DNA from: Candidatus Edwardsbacteria bacterium
Lineage (GTDB): Bacteria; Edwardsbacteria; AC1; EtOH8
DNA: 64,000 nucleotides
Assembly (NCBI GenBank): GCA_031082425.1
Contig: JAVHLB010000002.1
Coordinates: forward strand, 275,784 to 339,783
Reading direction: 5' to 3'
Below the pieces are notes generated by a model that made no database searches, was not told the origin of the DNA, and saw nothing but the letters and a program-made list of their open reading frames with translations. Below, one piece after another: positions 33,400 through 41,685 of this stretch. The position numbers and the translations under genes are program-made. Each line of letters starts with the position of its first letter. The first letter of the stretch is position 1.

Positions 33400-34956
33400 A
33401 TGTCCGAAAAGACCATTGAACAGATAATCAAGGCCCTGGAGGACCAAAAGGCGGTCATCTGCGACGCCGACGGCAAGCGGGCCGCCAAACAGCACGACAA
33501 GGGCAAGCTCTCGGCCCGGGAGCGCCTGGACCTGCTGTTGGACCCCCAAAGCTTCGTGGAGTTCGACGCCTTCGTCAAGCACCGCTGCGACAACTTCGGC
33601 ATGGAAAAAGTGGAGATCCCGGCCGACGGCGTGGTCACCGGCTACGGCACCATCGAGGGCCGCCCGGTGTTCGTCTTCTCCCAGGATTTCACCGTCACCG
33701 GCGGTTCTTTGGGCGAGGCCCATGCTTTAAAGATAGTCAAGATGCAGGACATGGCTCTTAAGATGGGCGTGCCGGTCATCGGCATCAACGATTCCGGCGG
33801 GGCCCGCATCCAGGAGGGGGTGGATTCCCTGCGGGGCTACGGCATGATCTTCTTCCGCAACACCCGGGCCTCGGGCGTCATCCCCCAGATCTCGGTGATC
33901 CTGGGTCCCTGCGCCGGCGGCGCGGTCTACTCCCCGGCCATCACCGATTTCGTGTTCATGGTGGACAAGGTCTCCAACATGTACATCACCGGGCCGCAGG
34001 TCATCAAGGCGGTGATGGGCGAGGACGTGGGGCTGGAGGAGCTGGGCGGGGCCCAGGCCCACAACGCCGTCTCCGGCAACGGCCACTTCATATACCAATC
34101 GGAGGAGGACTGCTTCGCCGGGGTCCGCCAGCTGATCACTTTGCTGCCGGCCAACAACCTGGAGGACCCGCCGGTGGTGGAGACCGATAACGAGCCCGGC
34201 CGGCCGGACATGGCGATGCGCGATATCGTCCCGGTCAATCCCAAGCTGCCCTACGACGTCAAGGACATCATCGCCCGGGTGGTGGACAGCGGCGATTTCC
34301 TGGAGGTGCACCAGCTGTACGCCCTGAACATCGTGGTGGGCCTGGGCCGCATCGCCGGACAGACGGTGGGCATAGTGGCCAACCAGCCCCAGGTCCTGGC
34401 CGGCTGTCTGGACATCAACTCCTCCGACAAGGCCGCCCGTTTCATCCGTTTCTGCGACGCCTTCAACATCCCGCTGGTGACCTTCGTGGACTGCCCCGGC
34501 TACCTGCCCGGCAAACAGCAGGAGCACGGCGGCATCATCCGCCACGGCGCCAAGATATTGTTCGCCTACTCCGAGGCCACCGTCCCCAAGATCACCGTCA
34601 CTTTAAGGAAGTCCTACGGCGGGGCCCACATCGCCATGTGCAACAAGGACCTGGGTAGTGACCTGATGCTGGCCTGGCCCCAGAGCGAGATCGCGGTGAT
34701 GGGCGCCTCCGGCGCGGTCAATGTGATCTTCCGCAAGCAGATCGACGCCGCCCAGGACAAGGAGCAGCGCCGCCTGGAGCTGATAGAGGAATACGAGACC
34801 ATGTTCTCCAACCCCTACGAGGCCGCCAAGCGGGGCTACGTGGATGCGGTGATCCCGCCCGAGGACACCCGGGCAAGGATCGTCTCGGCCCTGGCCATAC
34901 TCAAGACCAAGCGCGAGCAGTCCCCGGCCAAGAAGCACGGCAACATTCCGCTTTAA
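33400..34956 (+). CDS. Acyl-CoA carboxylase/methylmalonyl-CoA carboxyltransferase beta subunit (12S type)
   Basis: 518 residues, the normal length of PccB/MmdA/12S subunits. It carries the crotonase-fold acyl-CoA and carboxybiotin oxyanion loops: GVPVIGINDSGGARIQEGV, ILGPCAGGAVYSPA and, in the C-terminal half, RHGAKILFAYSEATVPKIT. It transfers CO2 between carboxybiotin and propionyl-CoA/methylmalonyl-CoA in the cytoplasm. It is the first gene of an operon with a 61-residue protein, a biotin carrier and a PycB/5S-type subunit. Because no biotin carboxylase is encoded here, the set looks like a transcarboxylase or decarboxylase and not an ATP-dependent carboxylase. Confidence 0.93.
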   Translation: MSEKTIEQIIKALEDQKAVICDADGKRAAKQHDKGKLSARERLDLLLDPQSFVEFDAFVKHRCDNFGMEKVEIPADGVVTGYGTIEGRPVFVFSQDFTVTGGSLGEAHALKIVKMQDMALKMGVPVIGINDSGGARIQEGVDSLRGYGMIFFRNTRASGVIPQISVILGPCAGGAVYSPAITDFVFMVDKVSNMYITGPQVIKAVMGEDVGLEELGGAQAHNAVSGNGHFIYQSEEDCFAGVRQLITLLPANNLEDPPVVETDNEPGRPDMAMRDIVPVNPKLPYDVKDIIARVVDSGDFLEVHQLYALNIVVGLGRIAGQTVGIVANQPQVLAGCLDINSSDKAARFIRFCDAFNIPLVTFVDCPGYLPGKQQEHGGIIRHGAKILFAYSEATVPKITVTLRKSYGGAHIAMCNKDLGSDLMLAWPQSEIAVMGASGAVNVIFRKQIDAAQDKEQRRLELIEEYETMFSNPYEAAKRGYVDAVIPPEDTRARIVSALAILKTKREQSPAKKHGNIPL

Positions 34957-35035
34957 CAATTTGGCATTTGGGATTTCCGATTTGCCTCTATTCAACCCCA
35001 AATCCAAAATAGTGAATCTGCCAAATAGGTAATAA

Positions 35036-35221
35036 ATGAGCAAAAAATCACAGATCCCCCCCGAGGTCCAGACCGCCATCGCCGCCGCCCTGGGGCAGTA
35101 TCTTAAGGATGACAAACTGGGCTACCACATAGTTTCCCTGAAACCGGTCCGGCAGAACCGGATCAGCCTGTGGGCCCTGACCGGCCGCCAGGAGATCATG
35201 ACCGGATACCGGCGGAAATAA
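35036..35221 (+). CDS. Small accessory subunit of the carboxyltransferase, OadG/MmdD-tail-like
   Basis: 61 residues: an initial PPEVQTAIAAALGQYLKDD helix, then VSLKPVRQNRISLWALTGRQ and GYRRK. The AIAAAL...W...GR pattern resembles the C-terminal tail of gamma/delta subunits of sodium-pumping decarboxylases, but the membrane helix those begin with is missing. It lies between the 12S-like and biotin-carrier genes, so it probably helps assemble the carrier with the carboxyltransferase. The resemblance is short and should be treated as suggestive. Confidence 0.6.
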   Translation: MSKKSQIPPEVQTAIAAALGQYLKDDKLGYHIVSLKPVRQNRISLWALTGRQEIMTGYRRK

Positions 35222-35307
35222 CCTTAGTTAATAGTTATCAGTTATTAGGCTCAAGTCATCGCGTGATCATCTGAATAGCACCTCTGACGAAGCGATCTGT
35301 TTTTTTA

Positions 35308-35350
35308 GATTGCTTCGCAAGAAGTGCCCTAAAGCAAACCTCGCAATGAC
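35308..35350. repeat. Inverted fragment of the GTCATTGCGAG repeat
   Basis: GATTGCTTCG (35308-35317) and CTCGCAATGAC (35340-35350) are the reverse complement of the two ends of the repeat at 30975-31018. It lies in the 35222-35393 gap inside the operon. Confidence 0.5.
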
Positions 35351-35393
35351 GGCAACCAGTCAATTATTAAATCAAATAAAACAAGAGGATGCT

Positions 35394-35774
35394 ATGTCTC
35401 GCAAGTATATCGTCAAGGTCAACAACAAGGCTTATGAGGTCGAGGTCGAAGAGGTCGGCAAAAGATCCGCCCCCCCGGCCCTGCCGGCGCAGGCCGCTCC
35501 CCGGACCGTGGTGGTAGCGCCCCCGGCCGCTCCCAGCGCCCCGGCGGCCGTGGCCGCCGGACAGAAGGCGGTCCAGGCCCCCATGACCGGCACCGTCATC
35601 AAGATCCTGTGCCAGGTGGGCCAGGAGGTCAAGGAGGGCGATGTCCTGCTGAAGCTGGAGGCCATGAAGATGGAGACCGCCATATCCTCCCACCTGGCCG
35701 GCAAGGTCTCGGAGATCAGGGTGGCGGAAAGGCAGTCTGTCAGCTCCGGGGAAGTATTGGTGGTGCTGGCCTGA
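35394..35774 (+). CDS. Biotin carboxyl carrier protein
   Basis: 126 residues from the ATG at 35394, which follows AAGAGGA. The first 24 residues, MSRKYIVKVNNKAYEVEVEE in part, are the usual carrier start. A proline/alanine linker (about 25-60) leads to the biotinyl domain, with biotin attached to the Lys of EAMKMETA near residue 92. An earlier ATG at 35310 would begin inside repeat sequence and is unlikely. It shuttles CO2 between the PycB-type and the 12S-type subunits of the same operon. Confidence 0.94.
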   Translation: MSRKYIVKVNNKAYEVEVEEVGKRSAPPALPAQAAPRTVVVAPPAAPSAPAAVAAGQKAVQAPMTGTVIKILCQVGQEVKEGDVLLKLEAMKMETAISSHLAGKVSEIRVAERQSVSSGEVLVVLA

Positions 35775-35810
35775 TCGGCTGCAATCCTGTAATTTCAAGA
35801 GGTAGTCAAA

Positions 35811-37328
35811 ATGTCCCAAAAGCCGGAAACCAGATCCGATATAAAAAAGGGCGGCCCGGAAGAACATACCGTCAATATCACCGAGACCGCCTTCCGGGAC
35901 GCCCACCAGAGCCTGATCGCCACCCGGATGCGCACCCAGGACATGATCCCCATGATCGAGAAGATGGACCAGGTGGGCTACTGGTCCTTTGAGATGTGGG
36001 GCGGCGCCACCTTCGACACCATGCTGCGCTTTCTGGACGAGAATCCCTGGGACCGGATCAGGATATTCAAGAAGCACGCCAGGAAGACCAGGCTCCAGAT
36101 GCTGCTGCGGGGGCAGAACCTGGTGGGCTACAAGCATTATGCCGACGATATCCTGGAGCATTTCATAAAGAAGGCCGCCGAGCTGGGGATCGATGTCTTC
36201 CGGGTGTTCGACGCCCTCAACGACATCCGCAACATGGAGAAGGCCATCGTCACCGCCAAAAAGACCGGGGCCACCGTTCAGGGGGCCATCAGCTACACCC
36301 TGAGCCCGGTTCACTCCATAGACGGCTTTGTGAAATTCGCCCGGGAGCTCAAGGACCTGGGCTGCGATATCATCACCATCAAGGACATGGCCGGGCTGAT
36401 CTCCCCGGCCTCGGCCCGGGAACTGGTGGGCAAGCTGAAAAGCGAGGTGGGTCTGCCGGTATGCCTGCACTCCCACTGCACCACCGGGATGGCCCCCACC
36501 TCCTACTTTGCCGCCGCCCAGGCCGGGGCCGATATACTGGACTGCGCCATATCCCCCTTCGGCTCCGGCACCAGCCAGCCGCCCACCGAGACCATGGCGG
36601 AGATGCTGGACAACAGCGGGTTCGGCCTGAAGCTGGACCGATCGCATTTTCTGGAGATCGCCGAGTATTTCCAGGAGATCAAGGACAGCGCCTACCAGCA
36701 CCTGATCACCCCGGTGGCCGAGCGGGTGGACGTCCGGGCCCTGGTCTACCAGGTGCCGGGCGGGATGCTGACCAACATGGTGTCCCAGCTGGAGAAGCAG
36801 AATGCCTCGGACAAGTTCGAGGCGGTGCTCAAGGAGATCCCCAGGGTCCGGGCCGAGCTGGGCTACGTTCCGCTGGTGACCCCCACCTCGCAGATCGTAG
36901 GCACCCAGGCCACCTTCAACGTGCTGGGCGGGGAAAGATACAAGATCATCATCCAGGAGGTCAAGGATCTCTGCAAGGGGCTGTACGGCAGGACCCCGGC
37001 CCCCATCGACCCGCTGGTGATGAAAAAGGCCATCGACGACGAGAAGCCCATCACCGACCGGCCGGCCGACCATATCGCCCCGGAATGGGATAAATGCAAA
37101 AAGGAGATGGCTGGCATCTCCGACAAGGAGGAGGATGTTCTGTCCTACGCCCTGTACCCGGCGGTGGCCAAGGAATATTTTGCCGTCCAGCAGGACCCCC
37201 TGAAGAAGAAGGCCCGCCAGGAGTCATTGAAGGCCGGGGTGCCTGCTCCCGACGGCCATCCCCAGCGCCGCTTCGTGATGCGGGTCAACGGCGAGGATTA
37301 CGACGTGGGCATAACCGAGGTTGAGTAA
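35811..37328 (+). CDS. PycB/OadA/transcarboxylase 5S-type carboxyltransferase subunit
   Basis: 505 residues. The HMG-CoA-lyase-like TIM barrel begins with TETAFRDAHQSLIATRM, in which the Asp and Gln/His bind metal and substrate; KDMAGLISP and LHSHCTTGMAPTSYFAA supply the metal histidines. A C-terminal conserved carboxylase region (about 330-490) ends the protein, with no fused biotinyl domain. It exchanges CO2 between oxaloacetate/pyruvate and carboxybiotin. Together with the upstream subunits it can form a methylmalonyl-CoA:pyruvate transcarboxylase, as in the Wood-Werkman cycle. An oxaloacetate decarboxylase alpha subunit is the alternative; no membrane OadB gene is seen. Confidence 0.9.
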   Translation: MSQKPETRSDIKKGGPEEHTVNITETAFRDAHQSLIATRMRTQDMIPMIEKMDQVGYWSFEMWGGATFDTMLRFLDENPWDRIRIFKKHARKTRLQMLLRGQNLVGYKHYADDILEHFIKKAAELGIDVFRVFDALNDIRNMEKAIVTAKKTGATVQGAISYTLSPVHSIDGFVKFARELKDLGCDIITIKDMAGLISPASARELVGKLKSEVGLPVCLHSHCTTGMAPTSYFAAAQAGADILDCAISPFGSGTSQPPTETMAEMLDNSGFGLKLDRSHFLEIAEYFQEIKDSAYQHLITPVAERVDVRALVYQVPGGMLTNMVSQLEKQNASDKFEAVLKEIPRVRAELGYVPLVTPTSQIVGTQATFNVLGGERYKIIIQEVKDLCKGLYGRTPAPIDPLVMKKAIDDEKPITDRPADHIAPEWDKCKKEMAGISDKEEDVLSYALYPAVAKEYFAVQQDPLKKKARQESLKAGVPAPDGHPQRRFVMRVNGEDYDVGITEVE

Positions 37329-37376
37329 AAAAAGGCGGCCGGCTGGTCGCCCCAACAATAAAAAGGAAGCAGCAAT

Positions 37377-37739
37377 ATGGATAAGAAAGTTGAGATCGGC
37401 GGAGGGCCGTTGAGCAACACCCTAGCCAAGGACAGCAAATGGAACGGAACATTGAAGGCCGAATCCGGGATACGGATCGACGGGGAGTTCGAGGGCCACC
37501 TGGAGACCAGCGGGACCCTGGTGGTAGGCAAGGGCGGCCTGGTGAAGGCCGAGATCAAGGTCAAGGATGCCATCATCGGGGGGAAAGTGGAGGGAAACAT
37601 TACAGCCGCCAGCAAGGTTGAATTGCAAAGCGGCTCGGTCATGATGGGGGATATCAAAAGCCGGGGGATAATCATAGACAATGACGTTTTCTTCGACGGC
37701 ATATCCAAGATGACCGGACAGAACGAACCCGGGAAATGA
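37377..37739 (+). CDS. Bactofilin
   Basis: 120 residues. A short flexible N-terminus leads to a right-handed beta-helix made of six-residue repeats (IDGEFEGHLETSGTLVVGKG, then GGKVEGNITA, SGSVMMGDIKS), the bactofilin/DUF583 fold. These proteins polymerise without nucleotides into cytoskeletal filaments that influence cell shape or localise proteins at the membrane. It is preceded by an AAGGAAG ribosome-binding site, 48 bp after the carboxyltransferase operon, and may be co-transcribed with it. It is convergent with the small gene at 37744-37983. Confidence 0.92.
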   Translation: MDKKVEIGGGPLSNTLAKDSKWNGTLKAESGIRIDGEFEGHLETSGTLVVGKGGLVKAEIKVKDAIIGGKVEGNITAASKVELQSGSVMMGDIKSRGIIIDNDVFFDGISKMTGQNEPGK

Positions 37740-37743
37740 TCTT

Positions 37744-37983
37744 TTAGCCCACCCCGATGAATTTCACATGGCCCTCGTCCAACAGCCTCTTATTGAACAG
37801 ATTGAGGTTTTGACGGGGGCCTGATATTTTGTAATCCAGCCGCTGGCACATCAGGCTCATTTCTTTCCCGGTGATCTGGATCTGAAGATCATGCTTGCCG
37901 GCCAGTTCCTGCAGCTTTTTTGCCAGATTGACCCAGCTGGGACCGACGATCCATTCTGCTTCGTACACCATGACCTCATTCAT
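37744..37983 (-). CDS. Small hypothetical protein
   Basis: 79 residues, beginning MNEVMVYEAEWIVGPSWVN. The charge and hydrophobicity pattern (two helices and three strands likely) fits a small alpha/beta domain, and no family was recognised. It lies 46 bp downstream of the lipoprotein gene on the same strand and ends four bases from the end of the bactofilin gene. A second ATG at position 5 has GAGG just upstream. Probably a real gene but without functional clues. Confidence 0.5.
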   Translation of the reverse strand: MNEVMVYEAEWIVGPSWVNLAKKLQELAGKHDLQIQITGKEMSLMCQRLDYKISGPRQNLNLFNKRLLDEGHVKFIGVG

Positions 37984-38029
37984 ATGATAATATTTCTTTC
38001 TGGTTGGCCGGGGCTTTTGGTCCCGGTTA

Positions 38030-38941
38030 TTATTTTGGCAGACTGTCGTTATTGGTCACTATATAGGGCAGGGTCCAGATGCCGGCCGAGTATTCGGCAG
38101 TGCTGTCGCCGAACAGGGTGGAGCCCAGCAGCACATCGATCGCCGCATGCCGCACCACCGGAGCAGTGATCGCATCCAGCTTCCAGCAGAGGCTGAATTC
38201 AAACCGGCCCTGTCTCAGCATCGGCGCCCTCAGGTGATCCACCACCCCGTTCTGCAGGACCCTCCGGTGCATAAAAGCCCAGCAGGAATCGGAAGCCTGC
38301 TCCAGGCTGGCCCAGACCGTCAAGGTGACCTCCGCCCCCTGGTAGAATATGGGCATCTCCTCCCGCCTCAGCACCTGACCGAACTCCTGCTGATTGAACA
38401 TCACCCTGGTCCGCAGACCCAGGTCACCCTCGATCCGGATGCTGTCTATAAAAACCTTATTGGCCGGATCGGCCGTCTGCACCGCCATCGGCGAGGCCCC
38501 GTACACCCGCCAGCGGTCATTCAATTTCCTGAACCACACATACCGCAGTCCCCGGTCATATAACGGCCGGGAGATGGTGTCGCACACCCCGTTCTGATTG
38601 TTATCTGTCACCAGGCGCCCGGTAAAATCGGTGGTTATCAGGGCCGTGGCAAAGGTTCGGCTGGAGTCATAACTGATGCTGATATTATGCGATCCGTTTT
38701 CTATGCGCCGGCGGAAATAGATATCGGATGGAAAGCTGTCGCTCTTGGGGGAGGTTTCGCTGAAATCGGCCAGACCGTCGTCGGCGTAATTCGAGTAATC
38801 GGCATAGCCCGAAGAGGAAATAAGCAGATTGATGGCTTCGTCATCGCTGAGCTCGGGAGAGGCCGGATTTGACCTCCCGCATCCCGATTGTACGATCATT
38901 GCCAAAGATATGAAAATCAGGGAGCAAATATATTTTTTCAT
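38030..38941 (-). CDS. Uncharacterised lipoprotein
   Basis: 303 residues. The N-terminus MKKYICSLIFISLAMIVQSGC is a lipoprotein signal peptide with the lipobox QSGC, so the mature protein is anchored by Cys21. The acidic linker rich in Ser, Asp and Tyr (about 25-65) is followed by a mostly beta-strand body of unknown fold, with DNNQNGVCDTISRPLYDRG reminiscent of thrombospondin-3-type calcium loops. No enzyme motif is visible. It may be monocistronic or shared with the small gene downstream. Confidence 0.7.
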   Translation of the reverse strand: MKKYICSLIFISLAMIVQSGCGRSNPASPELSDDEAINLLISSSGYADYSNYADDGLADFSETSPKSDSFPSDIYFRRRIENGSHNISISYDSSRTFATALITTDFTGRLVTDNNQNGVCDTISRPLYDRGLRYVWFRKLNDRWRVYGASPMAVQTADPANKVFIDSIRIEGDLGLRTRVMFNQQEFGQVLRREEMPIFYQGAEVTLTVWASLEQASDSCWAFMHRRVLQNGVVDHLRAPMLRQGRFEFSLCWKLDAITAPVVRHAAIDVLLGSTLFGDSTAEYSAGIWTLPYIVTNNDSLPK

Positions 38942-39155
38942 CGTATCTTCTCGGTTAATATACTGTCATTAGAGGCATTAAGCTATATATAGGTTTCCGA
39001 AAAGTTGCCCTTTCCACAATTGCTGATACAGTTGGATTAAACCTACAACTACTCCCCTATGTCAAATCTTGGTCTAAACAGCAGGTTATTATTCCATATT
39101 TTATCATTATGAATTACAATAAGTTACAACTAATAAAATTTTCATTGTCAAACCA

Positions 39156-39176
39156 CTTGACAACAAGCCACTCAAG
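39156..39176 (+). promoter_or_regulatory. HAIR-like operator (HspR binding site) in the hsp20 promoter
   Basis: CTTGACA (39156-39162), N7, ACTCAAG (39170-39176). The HspR-associated inverted repeat HAIR is CTTGAGT-N7-ACTCAAG, so 12 of 14 bases and the exact spacing match. It covers the -35 box and part of the spacer. hspR lies two genes into the same cluster. Confidence 0.75.
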
Positions 39177-39185
39177 TGTTATATT
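39157..39185 (+). promoter_or_regulatory. Promoter of the hsp20-hspR-htrA cluster
   Basis: TTGACA (39157-39162), 17 bp, TATATT (39180-39185). A separate inverted repeat, TTGTCAA-N5-TTGACAA (39145-39163), overlaps its left side. The rest of the 38942-39262 gap is A+T-rich with no gene. Confidence 0.82.
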
Positions 39186-39262
39186 ATACCAATCAGCAAG
39201 CAATATTTGATCCTGGCTTAAATAATTTCAGGAACAAAACATTATTTTCAAGGAGGTATGAT

Positions 39263-39715
39263 ATGAGACACGATCTGGCCAAATGGGAGCCGGTGTCCGA
39301 TATCGTTTCCCTGCAGGATGAGATGAACCGCCTTTTCCTGGATTTCTTCGGACGAGCCCCGGGAAGGCGCGTGGTGGGCGACAGCCTGTGGGCTCCGGTG
39401 ATGGACATCGAGGAGACCAAGGACGACATCATCATCAAGGCCGAGATCCCGGGCATGACCAAGGAGGATGTCAAGATCCAGGTCAGCGGCGACATCATCA
39501 CCATCTCCGGGGAGCGCAAGCGGGAGGAGGAGACCAGGGACAAGACCTACCACCGGATAGAGCGCAGCTACGGTCAGTTCCAGCGGATGATCACCCTGCC
39601 CGGCGAGGTCCAGTCGGCCAAGGCCAAGGCTTCCTATGAGAACGGCGTCTTGACCATCAAGCTGCCAAAATCCGAGGAGGTCAAGCCCAAGGAGATCTCC
39701 ATCGACGTCAAATGA
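39263..39715 (+). CDS. Hsp20/alpha-crystallin family small heat-shock protein
   Basis: 150 residues from the ATG at 39263, seven bases after AGGAGG; the longer frame back to 39176 runs into the promoter and is rejected. After a short N-terminus (MRHDLAKWEPVSDIVSLQDEM) the alpha-crystallin domain spans about 40-140, with ADIPGM-like AEIPGMTKEDVKIQV, the GERKREEE loop, and the A-x-x-x-n-G-V-L motif in ASYENGVLTIKLPK. The chaperone holds unfolding proteins. It leads a stress cluster and is controlled by a HAIR-like operator. Confidence 0.95.
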   Translation: MRHDLAKWEPVSDIVSLQDEMNRLFLDFFGRAPGRRVVGDSLWAPVMDIEETKDDIIIKAEIPGMTKEDVKIQVSGDIITISGERKREEETRDKTYHRIERSYGQFQRMITLPGEVQSAKAKASYENGVLTIKLPKSEEVKPKEISIDVK

Positions 39716-39734
39716 TCCCGGAAAAGCTTTAGGG

Positions 39735-39772
39735 GATCGCCGCTCCGGCCGAAAATGTCGGCCGGAGCGATC
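39735..39772 (+). terminator. Intercistronic hairpin between hsp20 and hspR
   Basis: GATCG...CTCCGGCCGA (39735-39752) pairs with TCGGCCGGAGCGATC (39758-39772) with a 3-nt bulge. No long T tract follows, so it may attenuate rather than terminate. Confidence 0.5.
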
Positions 39773-39818
39773 TTGGCATTTATGCTGCTGCAATTTTTTA
39801 TTAGAAGGCTGACGACCC

Positions 39819-40124
39819 ATGCCGGAACTTCATCCCCAGACCCCCCTGTATTCCATCAGCGTGGCCGCCCGGCTGGTGGGCCTGCATCAGCAGACCTTAA
39901 GGATGTATGAACGCCTGGGGCTGGTCTCACCGGCCCGGGTCAGCGGCCGCATCCGGCTCTACTCCCAGGCGGACATCGAGGAGATCGAGTACATAGTATA
40001 CCTGGTCAGGGTGAAGCGGGTGAATCTGGCCGGGGTCCGCCTGATCCTGGAGATGGTCGACGATCCCCAGCAGACCATCGATAATCTGCGGAAGGAACAC
40101 CAAGCTCCGATAGATGCCGAATGA
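39819..40124 (+). CDS. hspR: HspR-type MerR-family repressor
   Basis: 101 residues. The N-terminal winged helix-turn-helix reads YSISVAARLVGLHQQTLRMYERLGLVSPAR at about 8-37, and the wing contains GRIRLYSQADI. A coiled coil follows. HspR proteins repress chaperone genes by binding HAIR sites, usually with DnaK as corepressor. Here a HAIR-like site overlaps the promoter of the same cluster, so the protein probably autoregulates hsp20-hspR-htrA. Length and helix sequence fit HspR better than metal-sensing MerR, since no cysteine pair is present. Confidence 0.88.
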   Translation: MPELHPQTPLYSISVAARLVGLHQQTLRMYERLGLVSPARVSGRIRLYSQADIEEIEYIVYLVRVKRVNLAGVRLILEMVDDPQQTIDNLRKEHQAPIDAE

Positions 40125-40153
40125 TCTTATTATAATTTATAAGGAGACCTGAA

Positions 40154-41659
40154 ATGTCTGGCAGATCGAGAAAATTTCCCGCCTTTGAGCAGAGGACGGT
40201 CATGGCCGGGATCATCGGGCTGATAGCCGGTTTGATACTGGCCTCCGGGTTTAACTGGACCGCCTGTTCTCGGGCGGAGATATCCTCCACCCCTGCTTTG
40301 AACCAGTCGGTGAATGCCGAGTACAAGAGCCCCTTCGTGGCGGTGGCCAAAACGGTCGGGCCGGCGGTGGTCAACATCCAGTCCAAAAAATACATCGAAC
40401 GGCCCGGCTACAGTTTCCAGGGACCGTTCGATGATCTCTTCCGGGAGTTCTTCGGCGAGGTCCCCCAGCGCGAACCGCAGAAACAGAAGGTGGAGGGCCA
40501 GGGCTCCGGCTTCATCATCGATAAAAAGGGGCTGATCCTGACCAACAACCATGTGGTGGCCGGGGGCGGCGAGCTGACGGTGAAGCTCTCCGACAGCCGG
40601 GAATTCCGGGCCGAGGTGGTGGGCACCGACCCCCGCACCGACGTCGCGGTCATCCGGCTGAAGGACCTCAAGGCCGACCTGCCGGATGCCGAAGTGGCCC
40701 TTCTGGGCAACTCCGACGACATCGAGGTGGGCGACTATGCCATAGCCATCGGCAACCCCTTCGGACTGGAGCGCACCGTAACCCAGGGGATCATCTCCTT
40801 CAAGGGGCGCAGCGGCCTGCCCATCGCCGGCGGGGGGCCGCTGTATCAGGACTTCATCCAGACCGACGCCTCCATCAACTTCGGGAATTCCGGAGGTCCG
40901 CTGACCGATATCAGGGGGCAGGTCATCGGCATCAATACTGCCATCAACCCGGCCGGCCAGGGGATCGGTTTTGCCATCCCCATCAACCTGGCCAAGAATG
41001 TGGCCGACCAGCTGATCTCCGGCGGCAAGGTGGTGCGGGGCTACCTGGGGGTGCTGCCCCAGGAGCTGACGGCCGACCTGGCCGAGGGGCTGGGCCTGAA
41101 AAACACCAACGGCGTGCTGATAGCCCGGGTGGAGGACGGCACCCCGGCCGACAAGGCCGGGCTTAAGGACCAGGATGTGATAATAAAATTCAACGGCCAG
41201 GAGACCCCCACGGTGGCCAAGTTCCGTCAGATCGTGGCCGATGCCAAGGTGGGAGCCAAGGTCAGGGTGGAATTGCTCCGTGACCGGAAAGAAAAGAGCA
41301 TTGCCGTGGAGATTGGCGAGATGCCCGGAGAGGCTGTGGTTCAGTCAGAGCAGGACCGGCAGGACAAACCCTGGCTGGGGATCGAGCAAGTGCTTCCGGT
41401 GAACTCCCCGGAGGCCAGGGCCGCCGGCGTCAAGGATGCCGAAGGGGTTCTGATACAAGCCATCCGGAGCGGATCGGCGGCCGATGATGCCGGTCTGCAA
41501 AGGGGCGATATCATTAAAAAGATCGACGGACAGACCGTAAGAACCGTCAGGGATTATTCTCAGGCCTTGGGCAGCAAGCGCCAGGCAAGCCGTCCGGTGG
41601 TGTTTTTGATCAAGCGGGGAGAGGCTTTGCGGTTTTTTGCCGTCAGGCCCGGAAAATAG
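40154..41659 (+). CDS. htrA: HtrA/DegP-type serine protease with two PDZ domains
   Basis: 501 residues, AAGGAGA before the ATG. A single membrane segment (about 16-38, VMAGIIGLIAGLILASGF) anchors it with the body in the periplasm. The trypsin-like domain has His in TNNHVV near 131, Asp in RTDVAVIRL near 162 and Ser in FGNSGGPL near 244. PDZ1 covers about 285-385 and PDZ2 about 400-495. It degrades misfolded envelope proteins. Gene order hsp20-hspR-htrA with short gaps (29 bp before this gene) makes an envelope- and heat-stress operon. Confidence 0.95.
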   Translation: MSGRSRKFPAFEQRTVMAGIIGLIAGLILASGFNWTACSRAEISSTPALNQSVNAEYKSPFVAVAKTVGPAVVNIQSKKYIERPGYSFQGPFDDLFREFFGEVPQREPQKQKVEGQGSGFIIDKKGLILTNNHVVAGGGELTVKLSDSREFRAEVVGTDPRTDVAVIRLKDLKADLPDAEVALLGNSDDIEVGDYAIAIGNPFGLERTVTQGIISFKGRSGLPIAGGGPLYQDFIQTDASINFGNSGGPLTDIRGQVIGINTAINPAGQGIGFAIPINLAKNVADQLISGGKVVRGYLGVLPQELTADLAEGLGLKNTNGVLIARVEDGTPADKAGLKDQDVIIKFNGQETPTVAKFRQIVADAKVGAKVRVELLRDRKEKSIAVEIGEMPGEAVVQSEQDRQDKPWLGIEQVLPVNSPEARAAGVKDAEGVLIQAIRSGSAADDAGLQRGDIIKKIDGQTVRTVRDYSQALGSKRQASRPVVFLIKRGEALRFFAVRPGK

Positions 41660-41685
41660 CTGTTTTTACGAAAGCGAATTGATAT

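Noticed and set aside
34957..35035. Imperfect hairpin (ATTTGGCA...TGCCAAAT) between the 12S-like and 61-residue genes
   Set aside because: Weak pairing and no T tract; it is not a convincing terminator.
39176..39262. Longer N-terminus for the small heat-shock protein
   Set aside because: It would begin inside the promoter; AGGAGG fits only the ATG at 39263.
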